Assembly (NCBI RefSeq): GCF_900094795.1
Contig: NZ_FMBC01000002.1
Coordinates: forward strand, 62,001-126,000
Direction of reading: 5' to 3'
Source of the DNA: Kosakonia oryziphila
Lineage (GTDB): Bacteria; Pseudomonadota; Gammaproteobacteria; Enterobacterales; Enterobacteriaceae
DNA length: 64,000 nucleotides
The notes under the pieces are model-generated. The model ran no database searches and was not told the origin of the DNA. It saw only the letters and a list, made by a program, of their open reading frames with translations. Position numbers and translations under genes: made by a program. Each line of letters begins with the position of its first letter. Position 1 is the first letter of the stretch. Positions 9,012-17,115 of the stretch are shown here, in pieces.

Positions 9012-10028
9012 ATGGCGAAAACAGCACGCCCAACCATCAGCGATGTGGCAAAAGCAGCGAAAACGGGGAAAACCAGCATTTCACGTTACCTTAACGGTGA
9101 AAGGCATCTGCTGTCGGCTGCCTTGTTGGCGCGTATTGAGCAGGCCATTGCCGATCTGGATTATCGCCCAAGCTTGATGGCGCGCGGTCTTAAACGCGGC
9201 CGAACCCGCCTTATCGGCCTGATCATCGCTGATATCACTAACCCCTATTCAGTGCATGTGTTAAGCGGCATCGAAGCTGCCTGCCGGGAAAAAGGGTTTA
9301 CGCCGCTGGTCTGTAATACCAATAACGAGCTGGATCAGGAGCTGCATTATCTTGACCTGCTACGCAGTTATCAGGTGGAAGGCATCGTAGTGAATGCGGT
9401 CGGTATGCGTGAAGAGGGGTTAAACCGGCTGCAACAATCCGCACTGCCAATGGTACTGATTGACCGAAAAATCCCTGATTTCGCCTGCGATGTGGTCGGG
9501 CTGGATAATATCCAGGCCGCCACCACGGCCACAGAGCATCTGATCGAGCAGGGTTTTGAAGCGTTGCTATTTCTCAGCGAACCGTTGGGAACAGTAAACA
9601 CGCGCCGCGAGCGGCTTAGTGCCTTTCGCGCTACCCTCGCCCGCTATCCGGGCGTGATGGCGGAAAACGCCGAAGTGCCGCTGCATGAAGCTGCTCTAAT
9701 AGACAATGCCCTGCGCCAGTTCCATGCCCGCCATCGTGGGATGCGCAAAGCGGTGATCTCCGCCAACGGCGCGCTGACATTACAGGTAGCGCGTGCACTC
9801 AAACGCATCGGCCTGAACTGGGGCAGCGACATTGGCCTGCTCGGTTTTGACGAGCTGGAATGGGCCGAGTTGGCGGGCATTGGCATTACCACTCTCAAAC
9901 AGCCAACCTGGCAAATCGGTTATGCCGCTGTAGAACAGGTGGTACGACGCATTGAAGGCCAGAGCGACACGGTGCGCGAGCAGGTATTTTCCGGCGAACT
10001 GATCGTCCGCGGCTCCACGTCTCGTTAA
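9012..10028 (+). CDS. LacI/GalR-family regulator of the 2-ketogluconate operon (PtxS-like)
   Basis: The 338-residue protein has an N-terminal helix-turn-helix (TISDVAKAAKTGKTSISRYL) and hinge, then a periplasmic-binding-protein-like effector domain (from about residue 60, TRLIGLIIADITNPYS). It precedes genes matching kguE, kguK, kguT and kguD, the arrangement seen for ptxS in pseudomonads, where PtxS represses kgu genes until 2-ketogluconate binds. A palindrome very close to the PtxS operator lies in the gap just downstream. The ATG at 9012 is chosen because it begins the HTH and has AGGGAAG upstream. Assignment as PtxS ortholog rests on context and operator, not on a search. Confidence 0.82.
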   Translation: MAKTARPTISDVAKAAKTGKTSISRYLNGERHLLSAALLARIEQAIADLDYRPSLMARGLKRGRTRLIGLIIADITNPYSVHVLSGIEAACREKGFTPLVCNTNNELDQELHYLDLLRSYQVEGIVVNAVGMREEGLNRLQQSALPMVLIDRKIPDFACDVVGLDNIQAATTATEHLIEQGFEALLFLSEPLGTVNTRRERLSAFRATLARYPGVMAENAEVPLHEAALIDNALRQFHARHRGMRKAVISANGALTLQVARALKRIGLNWGSDIGLLGFDELEWAELAGIGITTLKQPTWQIGYAAVEQVVRRIEGQSDTVREQVFSGELIVRGSTSR

Positions 10029-10076
10029 CGATACTGCGTGATAGCGATCATAAATTCAGCATACTGCGCTTTTCTT

Positions 10077-10090
10077 TGGAACCGGTTCCA
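10077..10090. promoter_or_regulatory. PtxS-like operator palindrome
   Basis: TGGAACCGGTTCCA is a perfect 14-base palindrome in the 113-bp gap between the regulator gene and kguE. The described Pseudomonas PtxS operator is TGAAACCGGTTTCA, which differs only by one symmetrical pair of bases. The central CG is also typical of LacI-family sites. A repressor bound here would block transcription of the kguEKTD-like genes. Confidence 0.78.
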
Positions 10091-10099
10091 TCTAGCGTT

Positions 10100-10125
10100 A
10101 AAGACAGAACTTATTTACTGTCTTT
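10100..10125 (+). other. leader hairpin before kguE
   Basis: AAAGACAG (10100-10107) pairs with CTGTCTTT (10118-10125), an 8-base stem immediately before the GGGGAG ribosome-binding site of the next gene. It may set mRNA stability or translation; there is no T-tract for termination. Confidence 0.35.
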
Positions 10126-10141
10126 GCCGGGGAGCCGGAGT

Positions 10142-10903
10142 ATGCCGAGAAAAATTATCGTTGTTACCGCCGCATACGGTCATGACACGATCCACGCAAT
10201 GGGCGGGCAGATGGCCCTGCTGCCCGTTATTGCCGCCGCCGGGGCTGACGGCGTAGAAATCCGCCGCGAGTTGCTGAGCAACGAGGAGATCGGCCGTTTA
10301 TCCTCGCTGGCGTTCGCTATTGAAATGCACAATCTGCAAGCCTGTTACTCCGCGCCGGAGCCACTGTGCCTGGCGGATGGCGCGCTCAATCCTCTTTTAC
10401 CTGCTTTGCTGCAAGAAGCCCACTCTCTGAAAGCCCGCTGGCTGAAAGTTTCGCTGGGCCATTTTACCGATCAGGCGGTACTGGCAACGCTGCGCGACTG
10501 GCTGCTGACCAGCCCGGTGCCGCTGGTGGTAGAAAATGACCAGACGGACTGCGGCAAACTTGAGCCGATGCTGCACTTTAAAACCGCCAGCCATACCCTC
10601 GGGCTGCCGGTGACACTGACATTCGATACCGGCAACTGGCTGTGGGTCGGTGATTCACCCGAAGAAGCCGCACGCCATCTGGCGCCTGCGGTCAGCTATA
10701 TCCACGTCAAAGCTGTTGTCGCTCGCGGGCATACTTTTCACGCTGTACCGCCGGATGAGGCCGATGCCCGCTGGCTGGTGCTGCTGGATAACCTGCCCGC
10801 CGATGCGCCGCGCGGTATTGAATTCCCCTTGCAGGGCGACGACCTGATTGCCATTACCCGTCATTACGTTGAACTGTTACGTAAGGAGTCACGCCATGCA
10901 TAA
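10142..10903 (+). CDS. kguE: sugar phosphate isomerase/epimerase, KguE-like
   Basis: The 253-residue protein belongs to the xylose-isomerase-like TIM-barrel family. Acidic and His residues at barrel strand ends are visible (VEIRRELL, VVENDQTD, FDTGNW, YIHVKAV, GIEFPL) and would bind a divalent metal. In Pseudomonas kguE is the first gene of the 2-ketogluconate operon and its exact step remains unclear. I place the start at 10142, with GGGGAG seven bases upstream; the frame is open 22 codons further but that stretch contains the operator. The end overlaps the next gene by 8 bases, consistent with an operon. Confidence 0.78.
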   Translation: MPRKIIVVTAAYGHDTIHAMGGQMALLPVIAAAGADGVEIRRELLSNEEIGRLSSLAFAIEMHNLQACYSAPEPLCLADGALNPLLPALLQEAHSLKARWLKVSLGHFTDQAVLATLRDWLLTSPVPLVVENDQTDCGKLEPMLHFKTASHTLGLPVTLTFDTGNWLWVGDSPEEAARHLAPAVSYIHVKAVVARGHTFHAVPPDEADARWLVLLDNLPADAPRGIEFPLQGDDLIAITRHYVELLRKESRHA

Positions 10904-11837
10904 CGCGCTGGATGTCATCACCATTGGCGAAGCGATGGCCATGTTTGTCGCTACCGAAACCGGCGACCTTGCCGATGCCGGACACTTTATTAAACGCGCG
11001 GCAGGCGCAGAACTGAATGTAGCGACGGGCCTGTCGCGGCTGGGGTTGAAAGTCAGTTGGGTTAGCCGCGTCGGCGATGACAGCTTCGGGCGTTTCATTC
11101 TCAATACGTTACGCCAGGAGGGAATTGATACCCGCTGTGTGACGCTCGATGGGCGCTTCGCTACCGGGTTTCAGCTTAAATCGAAAGCTGAAGATGGAAC
11201 CGATCCCATCGTGGAGTATTTCCGTAAAGGCTCAGCGGCCAGCCACCTGTCACCGGAGGATTTTAATGCCGATATCTTTAGCCAGGCGCGCCATTTGCAC
11301 GTTAGCGGTGTGGCGGCTGCGCTGTCGGCAACTTCATATTCTCTACTGGAACATGCCGTCGCGCGGATGAAAGCTCAAAACAAAACCATTTCGTTCGATC
11401 CTAATCTGCGCCCGGTATTGTGGAACAGCGAAGCCGAAATGGTAGAGAAACTTAACCGCCTCGCCTTTCAGTCCGACTGGGTTCTGCCGGGGCTAAAGGA
11501 GGGCGTCATTCTGACCGGCCAGCGCACGCCGGAAGGGATCGCCGATTTCTACCTGCAACGCGGCGTTAAGGCAGTAGTGATCAAAACTGGCGCAGATGGC
11601 GCATGGTTTAAAACCGCCAGCGGCGAGCAAGGTGCAGTGGCGCCGGTGAAAGTGGAAAATGTTGTCGATACGGTCGGCGCCGGGGATGGTTTCGCCGTGG
11701 GCGTACTGAGCGCTCTGCTGGAAGGTAAAACACTGCCTGAGGCGGTACGCCGGGGTAACGCCATCGGCGCGATGGCCATTCAGGTGCCGGGCGACAGCGA
11801 AGGATTGCCGACCCGCGCGCAGCTAGGCGCGTTGTAG
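10896..11837 (+). CDS. kguK: PfkB-family sugar kinase, probably 2-ketogluconate kinase
   Basis: This is a 313-residue ribokinase/PfkB-family kinase. The N-terminal substrate motif (AAGAELNVATGLSRLG) and the C-terminal ATP/anion-hole motif DTVGAGDGFAVG, with its catalytic Asp, are intact. In the kgu pathway the kinase makes 2-keto-6-phosphogluconate from imported 2-ketogluconate. The protein also resembles 2-dehydro-3-deoxygluconokinase, and sequence alone does not separate the two; the operon argues for the ketogluconate role. The ATG at 10896 overlaps the kguE stop and has AAGGAG at 10883. Confidence 0.78.
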   Translation: MHNALDVITIGEAMAMFVATETGDLADAGHFIKRAAGAELNVATGLSRLGLKVSWVSRVGDDSFGRFILNTLRQEGIDTRCVTLDGRFATGFQLKSKAEDGTDPIVEYFRKGSAASHLSPEDFNADIFSQARHLHVSGVAAALSATSYSLLEHAVARMKAQNKTISFDPNLRPVLWNSEAEMVEKLNRLAFQSDWVLPGLKEGVILTGQRTPEGIADFYLQRGVKAVVIKTGADGAWFKTASGEQGAVAPVKVENVVDTVGAGDGFAVGVLSALLEGKTLPEAVRRGNAIGAMAIQVPGDSEGLPTRAQLGAL

Positions 11838-11882
11838 TTGTAAAGCCTAAAGTTGTCAAGCCTAAAGTTGTAAGGCCTTAAG
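11838..11882. repeat. three tandem 15-bp repeats between kguK and kguT
   Basis: The unit TTGTAAAGCCTAAAG is repeated at 11853 (TTGTCAAGCCTAAAG) and 11868 (TTGTAAGGCCTTAAG), directly after the kguK stop codon. It is followed by about 75 bp without further structure before kguT. A slipped-strand expansion in the intercistronic spacer is the simplest explanation. Confidence 0.7.
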
Positions 11883-11958
11883 TTATTCAACCAAAAACAT
11901 CCGCCGCACTGTGCCCTACATACAGGCGGTAAGTAACCTCAACCATAGAGGCAATCTT

Positions 11959-13251
11959 ATGAGTAACGCGACAAATTCGGCCAAACGCTGGCTGTACATC
12001 ATGCCGATTGTATTTATCACCTACAGTCTGGCGTATCTCGACCGTGCGAACTTCAGTTTCGCCTCCGCTGCCGGTATCAACGACGACCTGGGTATCACCA
12101 AGGGCATCTCTTCACTGCTCGGCGCCCTCTTCTTTCTCGGCTACTTCTTTTTCCAGATCCCCGGCGCGATTTATGCAGAGCGCCGTAGCGTCCGCAAACT
12201 GATTTTTATCTGCCTGATTTTGTGGGGCGGTTGTGCGTCGTTAACCGGTATCGTCAGTAATATCCCGATGCTGGCCGCCATCCGCTTTATGCTCGGCGTG
12301 GTGGAAGCTGCGGTAATGCCCGCGATGCTTATCTACATTAGCAACTGGTTTACCAAGTCGGAACGCTCGCGCGCCAACACCTTCCTGATCCTCGGTAATC
12401 CGGTTACCGTATTGTGGATGTCGGTGGTTTCCGGCTATCTGATCCAATCCTTCGGCTGGCGCGAGATGTTCATTATTGAAGGCATTCCGGCTGTGATTTG
12501 GGCATTTTGCTGGTGGGTGCTGGTGAAAGACAAACCGGCGCAGGTAGCGTGGCTCTCAGGCGATGAGAAAGCGGCGTTGCAGGCCCAGCTGGAGAAAGAG
12601 CAGCAGGGCATCAAAGCCGTGCGTAATTACAGTGAAGCCTTCCGCTCACGTAATGTCGTTCTGCTGTGCCTGCAATATTTTGCCTGGAGCATTGGTGTAT
12701 ACGGTTTTGTACTGTGGCTGCCGTCAATCATTCGCAGCGGCGGCGAAAACCTGGGCATGGTTGAAGTGGGCTGGCTCTCTGCCGTTCCGTACCTTGCAGC
12801 AACGCTGGCAATGATACTGGCCTCCTGGGCCTCCGATAAGCTGCAAAACCGTAAACTGTTTGTCTGGCCGCTGCTGCTGATTGGCGCATTCGCCTTTATC
12901 GGTTCATGGGCGGTGGGTGCCAACCATTTCTGGATCTCTTATACCCTGCTGGTGATTGCCGGTGCAGCAATGTATGCCCCGTACGGGCCGTTCTTCGCCA
13001 TCATCCCGGAAATGCTGCCGCGCAACGTCGCCGGTGGCGCAATGGCGCTGATCAACAGCATGGGCGCGCTCGGCTCATTCTGCGGCTCGTGGGTGGTAGG
13101 TTACCTGAACGGCGCAACCGGCAGCCCGTCAGCCTCGTACATTTTCATGGGGGTAGCGCTTTTCGCCTCTGTGTGGCTTACTTTAATTGTTAAGCCTGCT
13201 AACAATAAGCACATTCCGGCAGGCGCACCATCACAAGGGAGAACCGCATGA
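11959..13251 (+). CDS. kguT: MFS anion:cation symporter, probable 2-ketogluconate transporter
   Basis: The 430-residue protein has about twelve hydrophobic segments and the start typical of the ACS family of sugar-acid/H+ symporters: a short cytoplasmic head, [20 protein letters not shown] in helix 1, and a loop with ERRSVRK after helix 2. Its position between a kguK-like kinase and a kguD-like reductase supports 2-ketogluconate as substrate; galactonate or hexuronate carriers are the main alternatives. ATG 11959 follows CATAGAGG; an upstream in-frame ATG lacks such a site. The stop overlaps the next start (ATGA). Confidence 0.82.
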   Translation: MSNATNSAKRWLYIMPIVFITYSLAYLDRANFSFASAAGINDDLGITKGISSLLGALFFLGYFFFQIPGAIYAERRSVRKLIFICLILWGGCASLTGIVSNIPMLAAIRFMLGVVEAAVMPAMLIYISNWFTKSERSRANTFLILGNPVTVLWMSVVSGYLIQSFGWREMFIIEGIPAVIWAFCWWVLVKDKPAQVAWLSGDEKAALQAQLEKEQQGIKAVRNYSEAFRSRNVVLLCLQYFAWSIGVYGFVLWLPSIIRSGGENLGMVEVGWLSAVPYLAATLAMILASWASDKLQNRKLFVWPLLLIGAFAFIGSWAVGANHFWISYTLLVIAGAAMYAPYGPFFAIIPEMLPRNVAGGAMALINSMGALGSFCGSWVVGYLNGATGSPSASYIFMGVALFASVWLTLIVKPANNKHIPAGAPSQGRTA

Positions 13252-14222
13252 AGCCGTCTATCATCCTGTACAAAGCCTTACCTGATGATCTGCAACAACG
13301 TCTGGCTGAGCATTTCACCGTGACCCAGGTTGCCAACCTGAAACCGGAAACGGTGCAACAGCACGCTGAGGCTTTCGCTACTGCGCAAGGGCTGCTGGGT
13401 TCCAGCGAGAAAGTCGATGCCGCGCTGCTGGAGAAAATGCCGCAGTTGCGCGCGACGTCAACGGTCTCGGTAGGCTATGACAATTTTGATGTGGACGCGC
13501 TGAACGCACGTAAGATTTTATTGATGCATACCCCGACCGTGCTGACAGAAACGGTCGCCGATACCATTATGGCGCTGGTGCTGAGCAGCGCCCGCCGCGT
13601 GGTGGAGGTCGCCGGGCGGATAAAATCGGGTGAATGGACATCCGGTATTGGCGCTGACTGGTTTGGCACCGATGTGCATCACAAGACAATGGGCATCATC
13701 GGGATGGGCCGTATCGGGCTGGCGCTGGCGCAACGCGCGCACTTCGGTTTCGGTATGCCGATTCTCTATAACGCGCGTCGCCATCATGCTGAAGCGGAAG
13801 CGCGCTTCGAGGCGCGTTATTGCGATCTCGATAGCCTATTGAAAGAGTCCGATTTTGTGTGCCTGGTGCTGCCACTGACGGAAGAGACGCATCATCTGAT
13901 TGGTAAAGCGCAGTTTGCAATGATGAAAAAATCGGCGATCTTTATTAACGCCGGACGCGGCCCGGTGGTAGATGAAAATGCGCTGGTGGAAGCCCTGCAA
14001 AACGGCGAGATCCATGCGGCCGGGCTGGACGTCTTCGAGAAAGAGCCGTTGCCCGTTGATTCGCCGCTGCTGTCGCTGCCCAACGTCGTGGCGCTGCCGC
14101 ACATCGGCTCCGCAACGCACGAGACACGCTACAACATGGCGGCCTGCGCAGTGGATAACCTGATTGACGCCCTCAATGGCAAGGTGGAGAAAAACTGTGT
14201 CAATCCGCAGGTGGTGAGCTGA
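13248..14222 (+). CDS. ghrB: 2-ketoacid reductase GhrB, here as KguD-like 2-keto-6-phosphogluconate reductase
   Basis: The 324-residue D-isomer-specific 2-hydroxyacid dehydrogenase is a clear ortholog of E. coli GhrB/TkrA, which reduces glyoxylate, hydroxypyruvate and 2-keto-D-gluconate with NADPH. The Rossmann motif [10 protein letters not shown] lies near residue 155. The catalytic Arg (NAGRGP), Glu (LDVFEKEP) and His ([12 protein letters not shown]) are present. It is the last gene of the kgu-like operon, with its ATG overlapping the kguT stop. In this context it probably reduces 2-keto-6-phosphogluconate to 6-phosphogluconate. Its placement before yiaF matches E. coli, where the other kgu genes are absent. 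Confidence 0.92.
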   Translation: MKPSIILYKALPDDLQQRLAEHFTVTQVANLKPETVQQHAEAFATAQGLLGSSEKVDAALLEKMPQLRATSTVSVGYDNFDVDALNARKILLMHTPTVLTETVADTIMALVLSSARRVVEVAGRIKSGEWTSGIGADWFGTDVHHKTMGIIGMGRIGLALAQRAHFGFGMPILYNARRHHAEAEARFEARYCDLDSLLKESDFVCLVLPLTEETHHLIGKAQFAMMKKSAIFINAGRGPVVDENALVEALQNGEIHAAGLDVFEKEPLPVDSPLLSLPNVVALPHIGSATHETRYNMAACAVDNLIDALNGKVEKNCVNPQVVS

Positions 14223-14243
14223 CGGTTTGCCCTGCTGCGGACA

Positions 14244-14282
14244 TAAAAAAAGAGGCGATTAATCGCCTCTTCGCCTCTTTTT
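14244..14282. terminator. bidirectional terminator between ghrB and yiaF
   Basis: The perfect palindrome AGAGGCGATTAATCGCCTCT (14251-14270) has seven A's on its left and TCGCCTCTTTTT on its right. It serves convergent ghrB (plus) and yiaF (minus). Confidence 0.8.
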
Positions 14283-14294
14283 GCCTACGCTCGC

Positions 14295-15008
14295 TTACTG
14301 CTGCGTGGCGCTAACGGTCGCGGTCCAGGCCTGATTGAACGCCTGATGCTGCGCCGCCAGCGGAGCAATCAGCGCGTTATACTGGCTGGCCTGCTGAGAC
14401 GTCGGGAACTGGATGCCATTGGCAACAAAGCTCACCTGCGTATTCTGCTGGGCAATAAAGTCACCAACCTGCACCAGTTGCTGCGTGAAGACCTGCGCCG
14501 CCGGGATCAGCGGTTGCAGCGCGTTGGCCGGATTGGTGACCACTTTGGTATAGATCTGGTCAAATACCGGCTTGAGATCGTCCGCCTGCTTTAACGCCGC
14601 ATGGGAAGCATCCGCCTGCATTTTCGCATTCTGTAACTGCTGGCTGAGTACGCCGAGCGAGCCATTGGCCTGACGAAGCGGTTCACGCTGGGTCATATAG
14701 TCCTGCGGTACGCGAATAGCGTTAACGCTATCCACTACCGGACGCAGACCGGAGTCCATCGCCTGGTTCACCTGCTGGGAATAGCCATAGATCACAGCAT
14801 AATCAGAGACAAACGGGCCGAACTGTTTTTTCTGATCTGCCGTCAAAGCGGGCAGACGTTCGCTGCTACGCATCGCCGTATTTTGCAGGAAGTCGATAAA
14901 CGCCTTGCGCTGATCGCCTTCTTTATCGAAACACCCACTCAGGCTAACTACCATTAATAACGCCGCAAGAGGCGCAAACCAGCGAGAGCAGGACTTTCCT
15001 GTCGCCAT
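14295..15008 (-). CDS. yiaF: DUF3053-family lipoprotein YiaF
   Basis: This 237-residue lipoprotein has a lipobox (SLSGC, lipidated C26) after a basic and hydrophobic leader, then a helical domain of unknown function. It matches E. coli YiaF in length and sequence (FDKEGDQRKAFIDFLQNT). The ATG at 15008 aligns with E. coli and has AAGGAG upstream; a start 13 codons earlier would place charged residues before the signal peptide. The lipid anchor places it in the envelope; its role is not known. Confidence 0.9.
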   Translation of the reverse strand: MATGKSCSRWFAPLAALLMVVSLSGCFDKEGDQRKAFIDFLQNTAMRSSERLPALTADQKKQFGPFVSDYAVIYGYSQQVNQAMDSGLRPVVDSVNAIRVPQDYMTQREPLRQANGSLGVLSQQLQNAKMQADASHAALKQADDLKPVFDQIYTKVVTNPANALQPLIPAAQVFTQQLVQVGDFIAQQNTQVSFVANGIQFPTSQQASQYNALIAPLAAQHQAFNQAWTATVSATQQ

Positions 15009-15399
15009 TTTCTTACTCCTTTCACCCATAAAAGCGCACACCGGCACACGCGTGCCTGACGGCTTACAAGGATAGTCCAGGTCCGCCTCGCAAGATACCC
15101 TTTCCTTACATTCTTAATACGATGAATTCGACCTGGCATGAAAATTTCCCGCAAGGTGTGCAGATAAGCCTTAATCCAGATTAAAAAAAAGGTTTTACAT
15201 AAAAATACTGAGCGTCGGGAGATGTATATTAATCAAAGCATTAAGCGGCAGAAAATCCACTTAAGTTGCATCAGAAGTACATGAAAAGTCATTTACCGTA
15301 CAATTAATTACAGCCAAAACCACACACCAGAAATTTTCACGACTATTCTTAATAAGCTGTATCACGATCCCGCTGTGTGAATTTTACGAGGAGTTCTCA
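15009..15399. other. divergent intergenic region yiaF / yiaG
   Basis: This 391-bp AT-rich gap holds the promoters of both genes. An ACGAGGAG ribosome-binding site precedes yiaG. I see no open frame with a credible start, no RNA gene and no clear operator. Confidence 0.5.
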
Positions 15400-15693
15400 A
15401 TGGAATATAAAGATCCTATGTTTGAACTGCTGAGCAGTCTGGAACAGATTGTTTTGAAAAATGAAGTAACGCAGCCGGTAACTCTGAGCAAAAAGACGAA
15501 TTCTTTTAGTGACTTTGAACAATTGCGACGCGGAACCGGGCTTAAAATTGATGACTTCGCTCGTGTAATGGGAGTCTCAGTATCGATGGTGCATGAGTGG
15601 GAATCACAACGAATAACACCCACCGCTACCGAAATGAAACTGATGCGTCTGATTCATGCCAACCCGACGCTCAGCAAGCAACTTATAGATTGA
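15400..15693 (+). CDS. yiaG: HTH-type transcriptional regulator YiaG
   Basis: The 97-residue protein carries a C-terminal Xre/HigA-type helix-turn-helix (LRRGTGLKIDDFARVMGVSV then SMVHEWESQR, residues 44-75). It matches E. coli YiaG (96 aa) throughout. Its target genes are unknown. No toxin gene is adjacent, so an antitoxin role is not supported here. A GAGGAG site lies at correct spacing before the ATG. Confidence 0.92.
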   Translation: MEYKDPMFELLSSLEQIVLKNEVTQPVTLSKKTNSFSDFEQLRRGTGLKIDDFARVMGVSVSMVHEWESQRITPTATEMKLMRLIHANPTLSKQLID

Positions 15694-15708
15694 ACGTTTT
15701 ACCCCCAG

Positions 15709-15740
15709 AACCCCCGCTGAACCGGGGGTTTGTTATTTCT
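15709..15740 (+). terminator. terminator of yiaG
   Basis: AACCCCCG-CTGAAC-CGGGGGTT followed by TGTTATTTCT, 16 bases after the yiaG stop codon. Confidence 0.75.
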
Positions 15741-16106
15741 GCTTTAACCGAAGGTTCCCAAAGCGCACAGGAGCCATGGCGAAAATTCATTCACTTTCAC
15801 TGATAATCCCCGTATCCGCTACTAAATCCCCCAACAGCAGGCCTTCTCTCTGCGCTTCAGGACTAAATTTCACGCAAGGTTGTTATTCAGCGCTAATTTT
15901 TTGCGCGCAATTGCCGATGAATATGATGACTTAACTAAAAGCTGCAGGCCGGGCGTGTAATCCAGGTAGCCATTTCACACAGGAAACGACTAAAAGGCGT
16001 AGCGCAAAACGCAACTCCGCGGTAAGGCAAGCAATAAACAGGGAAGGCAGTTCCATAGAGAAGCTTTGTTCTGGTGTTACGGCAACAAACCATTAAAAGA
16101 GAATGA
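15741..16106. other. intergenic region before the receiver-CheC-cyclase operon
   Basis: This 366-bp stretch probably holds the promoter of the signalling operon. A 40-codon open frame on the minus strand (16056-15935) has no ribosome-binding site and resembles nothing I recognise. In E. coli K-12 cspA and hokA occupy the corresponding interval; neither is visible here. Confidence 0.4.
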
Positions 16107-16478
16107 ATGATGTCCAGATATATTCTGATTGTTGACGACAGTCGCCTGTCGCGCATGATTTCACGGCAGTTTGTCACAAATCTGCATAACGACTGGAAAA
16201 TTGACGAGGCCAGCACGGGCGAAGAGGCGATCGCTCTGGTCGCGATAACGGCGCCGTATCTGATCTTGCTGGATGTTAATATGCCGGGCATTGGTGGGCT
16301 GGAGACAGCCTCGCGCATCCGTAAAAGCCACCCGCAAACCCATATTGTTCTGCTCACTGCCAATGTGCAGAATTCCGTGCAAACCGCCGCCGAAGAACTT
16401 GGCCTTGGCTTCCTGCCGAAACCGCTGAAAGAACCGCAGCTCCATGCATTGCTGAATAGCCTGGAGACAAGTCTATGA
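16107..16478 (+). CDS. single-domain response regulator (CheY-like receiver)
   Basis: The 123-residue protein is a stand-alone receiver domain. Residues expected for phosphorylation are in place: acidic D10 and D11, phospho-acceptor D56 (LLDVNMPG), the Thr of LLTA, and the Lys of LPKPL. There is no output domain, so it must signal by protein contact. It overlaps the next gene, a CheC-type phosphatase, by four bases (ATGA), so the two probably form a phosphorylation/dephosphorylation pair. No histidine kinase gene is adjacent. Either of two consecutive ATG codons may be the start. Confidence 0.85.
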   Translation: MMSRYILIVDDSRLSRMISRQFVTNLHNDWKIDEASTGEEAIALVAITAPYLILLDVNMPGIGGLETASRIRKSHPQTHIVLLTANVQNSVQTAAEELGLGFLPKPLKEPQLHALLNSLETSL

Positions 16479-17113
16479 ACGCGCTGTCGGATATCAGCGA
16501 TATCGAAGCCGACAGCCTGCTGGAGATCTTCAACATTGGCGTCGGCCATGCGGCCGCAGCGATGAGTAATATCGTCAATGAAGAAGTACACATGTCGGTA
16601 CCGTCCATCCGCTTTACCACCCGCTCGGAAGCCGCCGAAGAACTGGGAGTAGGCATCTCGCTGTTTAGTATCAGCCAGCATTATAAGGGCGCGTATGCCA
16701 CAGAAGCGATTCTGATGTTTCCGGAAGCCACCAGTTTTGAAATCGTACGCATGATGGTTGGCGATCTGATCCCTGCCCACGAACTGGGAGAGATGGAACG
16801 CGAAGCGATGAGCGAAATCGGTAATATCGTGCTCAATGCCTGTGTTGGTACGCTGGCGAATATGTTCCAGAAAGAGCTACAGGGATCGCTGCCCGAGGTT
16901 CGCGTCGGCACCAGTAATCAGATCCTCAATCCGTACAAAGATGAAAACGATCCGATAGTGATGATGCTGCGCATCGATTTTGCGCTGGAACGCCAGCAAA
17001 TTCAGGGGTATCTCGCGTTTATCCTGGATATGTCGGCGCTGCAAGACTTACGTGAGCAAATCCGGCTCTATATCAGCCGCCTTGAGTCCGGTTGTGTTCC
17101 CGACGGAATGTAA
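16475..17113 (+). CDS. CheC-type aspartyl-phosphate phosphatase
   Basis: The 212-residue protein has two copies of the CheC active-site signature: SLLEIFNIGVGHAA (E17, N20) and AMSEIGNIVLNACVG (E114, N117). CheC/CheX/FliY phosphatases use this Glu and Asn to remove the phosphoryl group from a CheY-like receiver. Its gene lies between a receiver and a GGDEF cyclase, with ATGA overlap upstream and two bases to the next start, so all three should be made together. Classical enteric chemotaxis uses CheZ rather than CheC, so this belongs to a separate circuit. Function is predicted from the motifs. Confidence 0.85.
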   Translation: MNALSDISDIEADSLLEIFNIGVGHAAAAMSNIVNEEVHMSVPSIRFTTRSEAAEELGVGISLFSISQHYKGAYATEAILMFPEATSFEIVRMMVGDLIPAHELGEMEREAMSEIGNIVLNACVGTLANMFQKELQGSLPEVRVGTSNQILNPYKDENDPIVMMLRIDFALERQQIQGYLAFILDMSALQDLREQIRLYISRLESGCVPDGM

Positions 17114-17115
17114 TC

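Noticed and set aside
15935-16056. 40-codon minus-strand frame in the place of E. coli hokA
   Set aside because: No Hok-like pattern or membrane helix, no ribosome-binding site, and it is part of a longer antisense shadow.
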